Origin: Wyeomyia smithii
Lineage: Eukaryota; Arthropoda; Insecta; Diptera; Culicidae
Reading direction: 5' to 3'
Assembly (NCBI RefSeq): GCF_029784165.1
Contig: NC_073696.1
Coordinates: forward strand, 191,068,498-191,132,497
DNA length: 64,000 nucleotides
Made by a program: the position numbers and the translations under genes. The notes under the pieces were generated by a model, which was not told the origin of the DNA, did not search any database, and saw only the letters and a list, made by a program, of their open reading frames with translations. Positions 1 through 11,457 of the stretch are shown in pieces (within the stretch, counting starts at the first letter, position 1; each line of letters opens with the position of its first letter).

Positions 1-59
1 ATGCACATTGTGCGCACTTACACAACATTGAAAAATTGTATTCGGACTTATTGACTCTG
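1..59 (-). mobile_element. Terminal fragment of a DD37D-type Tc1/mariner element
   Basis: These bases align, with several mismatches, to the reverse complement of the first 75 or so bases of the element at 51586-52305, including the TIR core TATTCGGACTTATTGA. A TA follows at 60-61. The piece is the 5' end of an element lying on the minus strand; the rest lies outside the window. No coding sequence remains here. Confidence 0.7.
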
Positions 60-61
60 TA

Positions 62-740
62 AATGATATAACAGAGCATTCCTCTGAGATGCCTATGGTT
101 TTACCTACACCTATGGGTGCAAAAGAAGAAGTAGGGTGGGGAACATATTCTAAGCAGCTTTATGAACCGCCTGTGCATTGAGACGAAATACTCGAAACGT
201 GTTGGGTGAAATTCAAACAAACGTATATCAACGCCTGTTCTCTGTTCTCTATCTTTTTCTTTGTCAGAACTTGTTTTCAGATTGTGAAACTAAGTTAGCA
301 AACTTTAACAATAATCAACTAAAGTTACCAATCGAGGGACACTATTCCAATCACCCCGAAACTATTTTAAGCAGTTTCCATCTGTTTTGCAGGCGTTTTT
401 TTTAGCACCCGAAGTGGCTCCTGAATCGCTGCAATATAGGTCGATTTGTTTCGATTATTGTTTGTGCACAGATTTCTTTGTATTTAAAGGTATTTCTTAT
501 ATTCGTAAGACAGATAGACAATCAAAGTTTTCGATTCCTTCATTGGAATTGTCGATATTGAACAAAATTCAGGAGTTTGAGGCCTGTTTTCTTCGACTGA
601 TTAAAATAGGCCCGACTGCTTAAGCCGTCCCTAACCCTAATAAGAAGTTTTTTTTCGTAACTTCAAATAATACTACAGACAAGTAAATAGTTAGTAGACC
701 ATTTTGCCATTTGAAAATTGTCCATTTCACTAAATTTGAC
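62..740. other. Spacer without recognised gene
   Basis: AT-rich sequence. Short open frames of about 75 codons occur but show no recognisable protein or splice context. I see no repeat of known type. Confidence 0.5.
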
Positions 741-744
741 TAAA

Positions 745-1888
745 TCGTTCAGTTGGATGTGACATACAAATTCCACTTCATGGTTTATTTAAATAATAAA
801 TAAACAGAATCAATAGTAAATATGAACTATTTTGGCTCGATAACCAACTAACCAACTTTGGCATACTCTGAAGGAGGTTCCGGAGGTGTTGGGGATCCAG
901 CTCGTCCTGAACCTTCTTCAACGTAGCGTTTTGCACAATTGACCACCATTTGTCAATAGGATTCAAGTAGGGGCAAACCATGGCACAAAAGATCAAAAAA
1001 TTGGTCGCAGTGATGAAATACCCAACACGGAAAAGGGGCAAACCATAGGTTTGATCCGGGCCGATTCGAAGAATTCTGCCATTTCCTTGCTGTATGCTTC
1101 GGGTCATTATCTTGCTGGAAGGTGAAGTTGTCCTCCAGCCTTAATTCCAGCATGGATTTTTTCAGATTGCCACACAAAATGCCGATGAAATCATCTGCAG
1201 TCATAACCACCGTCAAGCCAACAGGGTGCTTCCACCACCGTGCTTCATAGTTGGTTGTAGATACCGGCCCTAGAGATTATTGTCACTCTTTCACCACAAT
1301 CAGAGTCGCCTTTTCTTGTTAAACATCTCTAATTTGGACTCGTCCGACCAAATAACGCACTTCCAGATCGAGAGCTCCAGCGGCTTTTTGACATGGTCCC
1401 TCGCAAACTGAAGTCGTTTTTTTACTTTGCTGATCACAAGTCGGCGGAGTAGCTCTTAAGGTCCCGTTCCATGAAGCGTCGTCGAGTAGTGCGATTGAAA
1501 AGATTCAGGTCGTTACTTCCCGAATGATTAATCTGTCCGTTCTTGCATAAATCTCACTTTTCGATACTCTTCCCGGTCGATTTGCCACGCTGCCGAGCGG
1601 ACCGCACTACGGCTTACCCCAAACTTCTCAGCAATGTTTCGTTGAGACTCCTCATGCTAAAGGTCACGCACAATCAAACGTCAGACCTGTGTTAAGATTT
1701 ACTTCCCATCTAAATTCCGGAAACTTCCACAGCGAAAAAACATGTCTCTACGCATGAATATTTGACTAAATAACTAGAAAATTATGTTTAGGTCAAATGT
1801 AAACAAACATCTGTCAAAACCGAGAGATGCATGGATTAAAAAACGGTAAAAAAATTGACGCAAGTGGATTTTTTTATGCACAGTGGTA
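745..1888 (-). mobile_element. Decayed Tc1-like transposon
   Basis: On the minus strand, broken reading frames give a Tc1 transposase in the expected order. There is an N-terminal helix-turn-helix piece (R-N-I-A-E-K-F-G-V-S-R-S near 1620-1660). The catalytic block F-Q-Q-D-N-D-P-K-H-T-A follows near 1090-1110, and an L-N-P-I-D-K-W-W piece replaces the usual N-P-I-E-N-L-W near 940-960. Several frameshifts and stops make it inactive. Weak inverted ends may be CATACAAATTCCACTT near 765 and the reverse complement of AAGTGGATTTTTTTATG near 1862, but the boundaries are uncertain. Confidence 0.75.
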
Positions 1889-2126
1889 CGAGTCCGATCA
1901 GAAGAGCATAACTAAAAATTACAAAATTCTATCAACGCGAGATACAAATAACATATTTTGATACAATTTTGTATATTTCTATATAATTTTGATAACAAAA
2001 TTGAATCTGAATGTGTTATAATAACAAACCTGAAATGAAGTAGTTCTGAAACAAGTCTAACTAATTTTTCTTTTTTATCAAAACCTGTTGTTTCTAACAA
2101 TGTTTGTTATTATATTATTCTATATA

Positions 2127-2407
2127 CACTAAGGTCGCTTTTTACGCGTTTTTTTTACGCGAGTTCCGGAATTTACGCCGCTTTTTACGCGGATTCCGGA
2201 ATTTGTGCGGTTTTTTTACGCGGATTCCGAACTTACGCGGTATTTTTTTTTGCCCGGATTTCGGTTTCCCTTCACTCGGAATGCAAAATTAACGATGGTT
2301 TTTTTTACGCGGATTCCGGAAGTTACGCGTTTTTTTTACGCGGATTCCGGAGTTTACGCGGGTTTTTTACGCGGCACGTATCCCCCGCGTAAAGGGCGAC
2401 TTTAGTG
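2127..2407. mobile_element. MITE with internal 30-bp minisatellite
   Basis: The left end CACTAAGGTCGC and the right end GCGACTTTAGTG are imperfect inverted copies that extend inward to TTTACGCG. Both are flanked by TA (2125-2126 and 2408-2409), as in Tc1/mariner-type insertions. The body is about eight tandem, variable copies of a 30-bp unit built of a T-run, ACGCGGATTCCGGA and ATTTACGCGG. It has no coding capacity; the open frames across it only translate the repeat. Confidence 0.85.
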
Positions 2408-2732
2408 TACTATCTTATTTTGATAGAAAGTTGATACATTAGTAACAAATTTTGATATGTGTTTGATACTAGTAGAATCATTTCTGTTATAATTTCTGTT
2501 ATTTTAACACCTAACGGGATCAAATTGAAAACACAGCCTGTAAGGTTTTTCCCGTAAAACAAACTAATAGCTTCTGTTACATTTTTGTTTTTTCTTTCTG
2601 ATCGAGAGAGCTCAAAATCGTGAACTTTTTTCATTTACCCTCCAAATGCTGGTTTATTGACATGCTATGTTCAGAAAATAGTTAATACATTAAAAACCCC
2701 CAAGAATGCCAACAAGGTTTACTTAATATCTC

Positions 2733-3499
2733 AGCCGCTAGTGGCGCTGCAAAATCTAAATTTTCAGTCGTACACCTTAGACAAATGGAGTCTTCTGCAA
2801 AGTTGTAGATTATGTTGTCACAACAAAATTTGCTGGAGAAACCAATCTTCGAAATTCGATTTTTTGAATATCTAAAAACTGTAGCATTTAGAAGGGAAGA
2901 ATGTAAACCATTTATTTGCACATCTTTGAAACACGTAACTTTGTGAAAGACGCAGAAAAGACAGCTGCTACATAGATTAAGTTATTGCCAAAAATTAAAA
3001 AAAAATGTCATTTTTAAGACATCCCCAGATTATATTCAAGCAAAAACTAGTAGACGAAACCTGCATAGGATGAAATACTATCATAATCACTCTACGAAAT
3101 AGATTAAAACGGTTGTCCCTTCCAGTATCTTCATTGCCTGATATGCAATTCAAAAAAATATATTTTTTTATATTTTTTGGCAATAACTTAATCTATGTAG
3201 CAGCTATCTCTTTTGTGTCTTTTTTAAAGTTGTATTTTTGGATGATATACAAATATATGCTGAGAATTGATGGCTTCTAAATACTACAGTTTGTTGGATA
3301 TTTGAAGAGATCAAATTTTAGGGACTAGTCCAATAAAAAACGTTATATCTCCAAAACGAGAAGAGTTAGAAAAATAGTTTTTTAGCGAAGGTTTTTGTAA
3401 CAACATTATCTACATCTTTGCTGAAGACACCACTTCTCTAAAACCGAACTGAACTGAAGACTAAAGTCAGATTTTACATTTTGTGCGCAACTAGCGGAG
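2733..3499. mobile_element. Foldback (long inverted repeat) element
   Basis: Two arms of roughly 230-300 bp are inverted copies of each other. The outer ends are CCGCTAGTGGCGC on the left and GCGCAACTAGCGG on the right. The inner arm junctions are near-identical over CTGCTACATAGATTAAGTTA (2963-3000 against 3172-3200). Arms diverge by scattered substitutions and indels. There is no transposase, so this is a non-autonomous palindromic element. Confidence 0.8.
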
Positions 3500-4660
3500 G
3501 ATTTCCGAAATAAAAGTTGTTGTTATAATTTGAGGTTTTTCATATACTAAATATCTTTTGAATATAGTATTTCACTGAAATTAGTATTTAAAGAGTAAAA
3601 AAGTTTTGAAATAATGTTAAGTTTGAAAGGAATTTCAAGGGAAATTTAACATATATTTTGTATTAATAATAAGTTCAATAAAATATTCTAACCTTCTAAA
3701 CTTAATAACTGGAAAACGGATGCATTTGGGAAATTATTCATTAAAAGCTTTTTGATTGGATATATCTCTCTATTTTTTTCTTTAATTATTAGAATTCAAA
3801 ATTAAATTATAGCTTCGAAAAATGATGAAATTGGAAGATTTTTTCAAGCTTACCATTCAATAAAAAATTGACCCTTCATTTCTTCATCCTAAACTTTAGG
3901 TTTCCATAATGTTGGGTTAGAAGAAAATAACTCTTATTTTTGTAAATTAAATCTTGAAGTTTATCTATAATTTGTTTTAGAAAAAAAAATTCGCTATGTA
4001 CATTTTTGGTAAAGCTTTTTTAGTTCCCTACAATTCATTCTCAGACAGTTTTTCCAAACAACCAAAGGTTTTTGATTTGAGTAAAACCCATGCCAACGCA
4101 CTTTCAGATTTTAAAAAAAATTGTCCACCCGCGAAAATACTTAGTTTGCTAGGTCAAAAACGTGTGCAAAGTTTCAATTAAACCAAAAATAGTCGATTAA
4201 ATTTTAAAATGCTCCAAAGCAAAAAAAAAACGAAAACACTTTAAAGATCAAAACGACTGAAACAGTTATTTTCAAAATTCCAGTGCATAAAAACATATTA
4301 ATAAAATACATTCAACAGTCTAAATCCTGTTTTGCGTTTTGCAAGAGACATTGTAAATGAAAACATGACTTTTATGAATAGTTTTATGTGTAATTTTGGA
4401 GGATTGAAATTGTTTTTTTTTTTGAAAAACAGAAGAAATTGACTACTCTGGACTTGTAGTTTGAAAAATTTAGCTTAAACTCTAAGAAAAACAATTCAAA
4501 ACGAAACGAAAAACACAACTTTTCTGGGAAATCCTCGTGAAAGAACGCGTAAATTCCTTAACACACACAAAAAATCGCGTAAATTTTGAAATTCACTCCA
4601 ATGACCCACAAAATTTTTAAATTCACATGAAAAAAATGCGTTACAAACCGCCAGAAGTTC
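3500..4660. other. AT-rich spacer
   Basis: Very AT-rich sequence with homopolymer runs. I see no gene, splice context or recognised repeat before the hAT target site at 4661. Confidence 0.5.
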
Positions 4661-5745
4661 GTGAAAAGCAGGGCTAGTAGCGAGTCACTTTTTAGTGACC
4701 TTGTCACTATTTTGAGGCTAGTCACTAAAAAGTCACTATTTACGCTGAAAAGTCACTAAAGTCACTATTTTACGACAAAATGGTTACTAAACTCACTTTT
4801 TTAGCTTTAAATGTATAAATTAACTATTGTTGTATTGCAACATACTTTAGAAAGCTTGCTTCTCATTTACAGAATATTTGGACAGTTCCGTTTGTAAGGC
4901 CAATTCTTTTTTGTTAACTTTTCTTTGTTAACTTTTCTATCATAGAAGTTTCATGCCAGGCAATGTTTTCAAATTTCTCATCGAAGTGAACAGTGCCGAA
5001 TAGTTACGAACGAATTGTCTAAGAGCTGCACTGCCCATAATCGCATATTTGTAACATTTGCAAAATTGGTTGTTCGAGCAATTCGCACTTTTATATTTTG
5101 ACCTTAAATGCATTGTTACTAATATATTCTCGCAAATAGACACTTTAACTAAACTTAGTATCATGAAGAAAGCACTACTTTACACTATGTATACATTGAA
5201 TATTACTTTTGAAGTCAAATTGGTTGAAATTTTTGCAATGATACATTTATGCCGTCACTTTCAAGCTACTTTTGGAATATATCACATGGAAAAAGAAGTT
5301 TTTCATGTATTCAACAAGCATGAGCTGAACATCAGAAACGGATCACCGGTGGTTGGTTACCGGACCAGAATAACTTCCGAGTTCCAAAGGATGCAGATGT
5401 GGATTTGGATGGAAACTTTTTCGACAAAAAAGTTGAAAAAGTTAAGTAGTGTGACAATTATGCGGTTATTTACGCTATGTGACAAAACAAGTTTGTGTTA
5501 ACAACAACGAATTTCCGTCGCTGAAATAACGTGTTTTTTATTCAGTATAATCGCTTATATCGCATTTATATCGTGTGCATAGTGAAGTGCAACTATTTCA
5601 AAAGTCGGATATCGTGGAGTTTCATAAAATCACCAATTTATCCTCGCTAACAGATAAATCTTATCTCTGTTTCGGCTGCTATTGTTGTTTTTTTGCGACA
5701 ACAACATTCGTCAAGTACTGCTACCGTTTGCTGAACCATAAGAGA

Positions 5746-6522
5746 ATGGAGAAGAAACTGTGCGGAGAGTGTAAACTTGTCATAAATGATTTGGAACCCA
5801 TCCGTTGCGGTTTTTGTGAAACATGTTTCCATATCAACCAACAATGCTGTGGTATCAATAGTCGCGTTTGCAAAGAATTTTTCGTGCAAGGCAAAATAAT
5901 GTTTATTTGTCCAACCTGCCGAGAAGTTTTGAACGGTCGATCTGTTCGCGAGTATGTGACAGATTTACCACCAAACGAATCCACACAGCCACAGTCTATC
6001 GCCGACTTACCAGCACAGGTTCAGAAGCTCTTCGATGTCGTTGGTGAATTGAGCAAAAAAATTGATAATTTGCCTCACAAACCGACAAATGAGAATCCCT
6101 TGCTTGGTACACCTTCTACTTTGTCCACTACGCCTGTATGGCCAATAAAAAATTCAAAACGTCGTCGTACTGAGCCTATTCAAATCGAAGCCGATCGTGG
6201 TGAAAATAACATTGATCTGAGTGATTCATCGGTATCTTCGATTGTTCCTGTTGCTGCACAGAATCGTTTTTGGCTGTACCTATCTGGACTGAATCCACAG
6301 CTTACCGACAGTGACATACAAAAAATCGTCTCGCGCTGTTTGCATACCACTGAGCCTGTTGCTGCCGTTCGGCTTGTGCGTAAGGGAATTGATACATCAA
6401 ACTTTTCTTATGTGTCATACAAAATCGGCTTGGATCCAAATTTGAAAAATGTTGCACTGGACCCTGCTTCATGGCCCACTGGTATGCTGTTTAGAGAATT
6501 TGTTGACCTGCCAAAAAATTAG
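5746..6522 (+). CDS. CR1-like LINE ORF1 protein (PHD-like zinc finger plus FP/RRM-like C-terminus)
   Basis: This is the probable RNA-binding chaperone of the retrotransposon, about 258 residues from the ATG at 5746. The frame is open upstream to about 5575, but only through a GTG. Near the N-terminus lies a C4-H-C3 PHD-like finger with pairs C-G-E-C, C-G-F-C, a histidine, and C-P-T-C. A hydrophilic linker with a K-R-R-R basic patch follows. The C-terminal third (F-W-L-Y-L-S-G-L-N to L-F-R-E-F-V) matches the baculoviral-FP-like domain frequent in insect LINE ORF1 proteins. The stop at 6520-6522 lies about 30 bases before the open part of ORF2. Family assignment is from recall, not a search. 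Confidence 0.8.
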   Translation: MEKKLCGECKLVINDLEPIRCGFCETCFHINQQCCGINSRVCKEFFVQGKIMFICPTCREVLNGRSVREYVTDLPPNESTQPQSIADLPAQVQKLFDVVGELSKKIDNLPHKPTNENPLLGTPSTLSTTPVWPIKNSKRRRTEPIQIEADRGENNIDLSDSSVSSIVPVAAQNRFWLYLSGLNPQLTDSDIQKIVSRCLHTTEPVAAVRLVRKGIDTSNFSYVSYKIGLDPNLKNVALDPASWPTGMLFREFVDLPKN

Positions 6523-6551
6523 TTTGGGAACTCGCCTGCTCTGCAATTAAT

Positions 6552-9500
6552 GTGAATGATTCAACCGACAACGGACTAGGACAACTTAAATTTACTGTTT
6601 ACGAGACTTTCGACGAAGATGACTGGCTGCCAAATAATGTTCCTGTTGCTGATGCTTTGGACTCGGGACACCCTTTAACAGGCACTATGGAAGCCTCTGA
6701 CCCCCCCGCCACAGTCGCGCATTGTGCAGATCTTCAACATCGTCATCGTCCCGATCCTGTGGTCGGAGTGCGGGAAGAGGGCTTCCAGCCTGCTGCTTCA
6801 GGCATGTATGATTTAATTTCTGAACTATCGGTACCTGACCATCCTTCAAGTTCTAGCATTTCTGATCGCCGCCATGATACGTGCAACATCTGGATCAACT
6901 ATCAGAATGTGCGGGGACTGCGAACGAAAATCGACGAGTTTTTTCTTCACGCTGAAGACAGCATGTACGATGTCATCATTCTCACCGAAACCGGCTTAGA
7001 CGACCGCATCCATTCGCTCCAGCTTTTTGGGAACTCATACAGTGTTTTTCGGTGCGACAGGAGCGCCATGAATAGTGAGAAACGTTCTTTCGGAGGTGTT
7101 TTGATTGCTGTGGACAAACAATTCCCATGTACTCTTTTTGTACCCGCACACGGAAGGCATTTAGAGCAGGTATGCGTTCGAGCGACTATTCGTTCTAAGA
7201 AAATATTACTGTGCGCCGTATATATACCACCGGACAAAAGTAACGATGCATCTGTCATCGATGCACATGTTGCTTCTGTTCGCGAATTTTGTGACGATAG
7301 TTGTCCTGATAGCACGGTAGTTGTTTGCGGCGACTATAACCAGCCTCGAATCGCCTGGGACATATGCAACGGTGTGATACAGCATACTAATCCTGCCCAG
7401 CTCTCTGCAAGTAATGCAACATTGATTGATGGGATGGACTTTCTAGACCTATATCAGGCTAACTTGCAGCGTAATTATCTTGGAAGAGTGTTGGATCTTG
7501 TTTTCTGCACTAGTGGTAGTAACGTTTTGGTTGATAGTTGTGAAATGCCGCTGATTCAACCTGATTCGCATCATCCTCCTCTAGTAATTAAGCTGCCTGT
7601 TTCCAACTGTCCAGCTTCCACTCCAGTGTATGTCTCACCGTCAAGACAGGAATTGAATTACCGCAAGATCGATTTCGTTGCCCTTTCCGCATATCTTTCG
7701 AGCATTGATTGGACTAGTTTGTTTGAGTCAGAATCGGTTGACATTATGACTTTGCGCTTTTGCGATGCTATTCGCTCATGGTTGACCGAAACATTACCTT
7801 TTGTGAAGCCCCCCTCCGCACCTGCATGGGGCACCAGCATGCTACGGCACTTGAAACGACTTCGAAACACTTATCAGCGTAAACACCGTAAATGGCGAAC
7901 TGTTCAAACAAAATACCACTTTAAACGTGCCAGTGAAAAGTACCGACGGCTAAATGCTAGTTTGTATAAATCGTATGTTCTGAGCGTTCAGGCTAATTTG
8001 CGAAGAAACCCAAAAAAGTTCTGGAGCTTCGTAAACTCGAAAAGGAAAAGCTCTGCAATTCCGTCGGAAGTGTTTTTCAATGAATCTACCTCCTCAACTG
8101 AATCGGATGCTTGTAAGTTGTTTGCTACGTTCTTTTCGTCGGTCTTTGCTTCCGATCCTGTCACTGCACAAACCGCTGAGAACGCTGTTCAAAATGTTCC
8201 GGCCAACTGTGTTGATCTAGATGTTTTCGAAATTACTCCAGAAATGATAATTGCTGCAGCAAAAAAATTAAAAACGTCTTATTCCGCTGGACCAGATGGG
8301 ATTCCCGCTGTCATTTTTTGCCGTTGTGCCGTTTTGCTTGCTGAGCCACTATGCTGCATCTTTAACAAGTCCTTCACGTCAGGAAAATTCCCGGAGGTGT
8401 GGAAAAATTCTATCATGTTTCCAGTTTTCAAAAGTGGTGATCACAGCAACGTCAAAAATTACCGTGGCATTACTAGTTTATCTGCTGGCTCAAAACTTTT
8501 TGAATTAGTCGTAAGTGCAGCTATTCAACGTAGCACTAGACACTACATTTCCTCTGATCAGCATGGTTTCATGTCTGGCCGCTCGGTGACTACGAATCTT
8601 CTAGACTTCACCTCTAGTTGTATTAATGAACTTGAATGTAAAGCACAAGTGGACGTGATATATACGGATCTGAAAGCTGCCTTCGACCGTATTAATCATC
8701 GAATACTGTTGGAAAAAATCCTGCGAATGGGTGCTTCGCGACAGTTCGTAAAATGGCTAGGCTCATATTTGTGCGATAGAGTTATGCGAGTTAAACTGGG
8801 ATCACAATTATCGCCTCCTTTCGTCAATAAATCGGGTGTACCTCAAGGCAGCAATTTGGGACCACTGTTGTTTATTTTATTTTTCAATGACGCTGCTGCT
8901 GCACTTGGAGTTGGTTGTAGGCTGTTTTATGCTGACGATCTTAAAATATTTTTGACGATTCGTTCCATCGAGGATTGTCGACGTCTACAGGATATGCTAA
9001 ATTCGTTCGCGTATTGGTGTAAATTAAACTGTTTGACAATCAGCATTGCTAAATGCGAAGTAATGACTTTTCATCGCATAAAATCGCCTATATTATTCAG
9101 CTACCAAATAGATGGTCAAACACTGAATAGAGTTGAATACGTAAAGGATCTTGGCGTGACTCTCGATCCTAAACTGACTTTTGATCGTCATCGCGCGATA
9201 GCTATTTCGAAAGCTACCCGTCAGCTAGGACTCATTTCAAAAATCGGACACGACTTTAAAGACCCGTACTGCCTAAAATCTCTGTATTGTGCTCTTGTCC
9301 GTCCTGTCCTCGAAAACGCAAACCTTGTTTGGATGCCCCACCAGCTCCATTGGAATCTACGTATAGAACGCGTGCAGCGAAGATTCATACGTATGGCTCT
9401 TCGGGACCTGCCTTGGCGACAACCCGACAACCTGCCCCCGTACTCTGACCGCTGCCGCTTGCTCAACCTAGATACTTTAGAACGTCGCCGCAAGATGCAA

Positions 9501-9755
9501 CAGGTGTTGTTTGTGGCAAAGCTGCTAAATGGTGAAGTATATTCTCCCAAACTTCTTTCGTTGTTAAGTTTCCGTGCACCACATCGAGCCTTACGACCTG
9601 CATCACTATTGACAAACCGTTATCATCGCACGAACTTCGGTCGCAATGAACCCATTGCCTCATGCATTAGAATGTTTAATCGAGTGGAGGAATATTTTGA
9701 ATTTGGTGAACCTTCGTTTAAACTGAAGAAGAAGCTAGCACGTATAAGTTTTTAA
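6552..9755 (+). CDS. CR1-like LINE ORF2: AP endonuclease and reverse transcriptase
   Basis: The open frame of 1067 codons nicks the target and copies the element RNA by target-primed reverse transcription. The endonuclease starts near residue 114, with Q118-N119, E146 in L-T-E-T-G, G260-D-Y-N263 and D338-S-H-H341 as visible active-site blocks. Reverse transcriptase spans roughly 560-860, with S-A-G-P-D-G-I-P, the V-P-Q-G-S-N-L-G-P block near 762-770 and the catalytic Y793-A-D-D796 intact. The frame begins at a GTG at 6552; the first in-frame ATG is residue 46 at 6687, so the true start is uncertain and may use reinitiation after ORF1. No frameshift or nonsense codon is present. No RNase H domain is seen. 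Confidence 0.9.
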   Translation: MNDSTDNGLGQLKFTVYETFDEDDWLPNNVPVADALDSGHPLTGTMEASDPPATVAHCADLQHRHRPDPVVGVREEGFQPAASGMYDLISELSVPDHPSSSSISDRRHDTCNIWINYQNVRGLRTKIDEFFLHAEDSMYDVIILTETGLDDRIHSLQLFGNSYSVFRCDRSAMNSEKRSFGGVLIAVDKQFPCTLFVPAHGRHLEQVCVRATIRSKKILLCAVYIPPDKSNDASVIDAHVASVREFCDDSCPDSTVVVCGDYNQPRIAWDICNGVIQHTNPAQLSASNATLIDGMDFLDLYQANLQRNYLGRVLDLVFCTSGSNVLVDSCEMPLIQPDSHHPPLVIKLPVSNCPASTPVYVSPSRQELNYRKIDFVALSAYLSSIDWTSLFESESVDIMTLRFCDAIRSWLTETLPFVKPPSAPAWGTSMLRHLKRLRNTYQRKHRKWRTVQTKYHFKRASEKYRRLNASLYKSYVLSVQANLRRNPKKFWSFVNSKRKSSAIPSEVFFNESTSSTESDACKLFATFFSSVFASDPVTAQTAENAVQNVPANCVDLDVFEITPEMIIAAAKKLKTSYSAGPDGIPAVIFCRCAVLLAEPLCCIFNKSFTSGKFPEVWKNSIMFPVFKSGDHSNVKNYRGITSLSAGSKLFELVVSAAIQRSTRHYISSDQHGFMSGRSVTTNLLDFTSSCINELECKAQVDVIYTDLKAAFDRINHRILLEKILRMGASRQFVKWLGSYLCDRVMRVKLGSQLSPPFVNKSGVPQGSNLGPLLFILFFNDAAAALGVGCRLFYADDLKIFLTIRSIEDCRRLQDMLNSFAYWCKLNCLTISIAKCEVMTFHRIKSPILFSYQIDGQTLNRVEYVKDLGVTLDPKLTFDRHRAIAISKATRQLGLISKIGHDFKDPYCLKSLYCALVRPVLENANLVWMPHQLHWNLRIERVQRRFIRMALRDLPWRQPDNLPPYSDRCRLLNLDTLERRRKMQQVLFVAKLLNGEVYSPKLLSLLSFRAPHRALRPASLLTNRYHRTNFGRNEPIASCIRMFNRVEEYFEFGEPSFKLKKKLARISF

Positions 9756-10379
9756 CATCATATATTAGTTTTATATTAGTTCATTAAGACTATCAGTCAG
9801 ATGAATTTTATACACAAATAAACAAATAAACAAATAAACAACTTGGTATTTTTTACGACTTTTTTCACACAAACATAAGCATATTTTTCCAGATGTAAAA
9901 AGTACATACTATTCTAAGCATTTCCCAATAAAAAGCACGAAATCCATAAAATGTCGAATGTTACAATTATGCGATCACAGGCAGTGCAATGGAATGTAAA
10001 GGTTTATTCTACAAGCTACTCGCGTCTTAAACCAGTGTTGTGCGTGAAATTACGTTTGTAGTTTGGTTTGCTTGTCTCAAATCAACTGTTCCTCCTGGTT
10101 GAAGTGGATTCAAACATTTCGAGCTTATATTGTGCATAGTTGTGTTGAGGTCTCAATTCGTAGGATTTTGCTTTCAATCATCCGAACCTACCGGTGTTTA
10201 CCAGATACCATTTCGACATTCCATAATAATAACCCGTTCTACGCATATTTGTCCCATGCTCCAGATCAAACAAACGAGTGTTTAGTGGGACGAATTTGAT
10301 TAGATAATGTCAAGTGGGTTAAATATGCGTGGATAATCATTGATGGGACAAACAGGCTTAGTATTGTTTTTGCAGATTT
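9756..10379. other. LINE 3' UTR and residual hAT sequence
   Basis: The first 60 bases after the ORF2 stop are LINE 3' UTR, ending in the 8-bp tail at 9816-9841. From 9842 the sequence is probably the hAT host element; no coding region is recognised. Confidence 0.5.
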
Positions 10380-11457
10380 TCGGAACGAACAATGCTATTT
10401 TTAATATATTTTGAAAAACCCCTCCCTTAGATAGCTAAACCAACTTCAAACGCTTTTCGAAGCTGTCAGGCGGCACGGATTCCCAGATTTTCTGGATAAC
10501 CGCTTTAACCGCTTTACAAGTTGGAGATTTTGTAAAAAAAAAGTTTATTGAGTTGAGATCAGGTGAACTTAACGGCAATTCATTTCTATTCAAAAAGTCC
10601 CTCGAATTGTCCCTATACCAACCTTGAGTCAAGTTCGTAGTATGCGCTGATGCACCGTCTTGCTAGAACATATAGTTATTAGCTCTGAAGAATTTTCAAA
10701 GACACGGGGTAACGTTTTTTTCCAAACCTACCGTTTTATAATAAACAGCATTAAATTCGGCGTCTTTGTAAATGAAAATCAGAGGAAGTTTACTCGCTTG
10801 CAAATTGCTCCCGAGACCATCACTAAAGCTGTACTCTGCCATCTAGAAACACTTCTTTAGAACTCTGAAATGTTGTCTCTTGCTGCTGCCCACATTCGAT
10901 TGTTTTGTGTTACCAGTCACACTCCAGGCCAAATAGTTTCTCATCAGAAACAATGAACTCGCGAACAGCGAGTTGTGAAAGTATCATTTTCACTCTATAG
11001 AGCCTCTTTTTCTAAAAGAATTGGCCAAAATATTGTGGACCGATTCAATAGTTATACTCAGATGGGTGGGAATTACAAACTGAACGTTATCATTTCGCCG
11101 GACACGCTTCTTCATAACAGTCACAATTTTACGACTTGCGGCATCCTGGCAGATCGTGGCCGACAGAATTTTCAACGATCCCCTAAAGAGAATGTTTCCT
11201 TGTATTTTTCGATGGTAAACGAAATCTTGCCTAGCTTCACATGATTTGAGATGTTTGAATATTGTGCAAGGGCAGTCACTGACCAAAAATCGTTTTACTA
11301 CGACATTCCGGATTTGTTACATCGCACATCAAGAACTAAATACAACTGACAGACCACCAACACACCAATGCGTATTCGAGAGTGCATACATTCGTTCACG
11401 TACTTTCATTAACACTTTTAACTCGAAAACTTGTATTCGAATATATTGAACAAGGTG
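10380..11457 (-). mobile_element. Decayed DD37D-type Tc1/mariner element inside the hAT
   Basis: On the minus strand, the right end (11424-11457) carries the TIR core TTGTATTCGAATATATTGAA, close to that of the element at 51586-52305. Transposase remnants read in order: an N-terminal I-F-K-H-L-K-type piece near 11230-11270, then a catalytic region near 10540-10640 with W-Y-R-D-N-S-R-D-F-L and S-S-P-D-L-N-S-I-N-F. The final residue, which should be D, is N. Multiple stops and frameshifts make it inactive. The other end is not recognisable. Confidence 0.7.

Larger units (their letters stand above)
5500..9841 (+). mobile_element. CR1-like non-LTR retrotransposon, apparently intact ORFs
   Basis: Two consecutive open frames (zinc-finger ORF1, then endonuclease plus reverse transcriptase) are followed by a short 3' UTR and a tail of three 8-bp units AAATAAAC (9816-9841). 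A short tandem tail rather than poly(A) favours the CR1 clade over Jockey. Neither frame contains a stop, which suggests recent insertion. The 5' end is not defined by a clear target duplication; about 5200-5560 is likely. It sits inside the hAT element at 4669-11720. Confidence 0.8.

Noticed and set aside
621..640. Telomere-like CCCTAACCCTAA
   Set aside because: Only about two units, no array, and mosquitoes are not expected to use this repeat; treated as chance.
5058..5501. 147-codon frame between the hAT left end and the LINE
   Set aside because: I could not match it to hAT transposase or a LINE 5' ORF; it is probably a chance frame in hAT or LINE 5' DNA.
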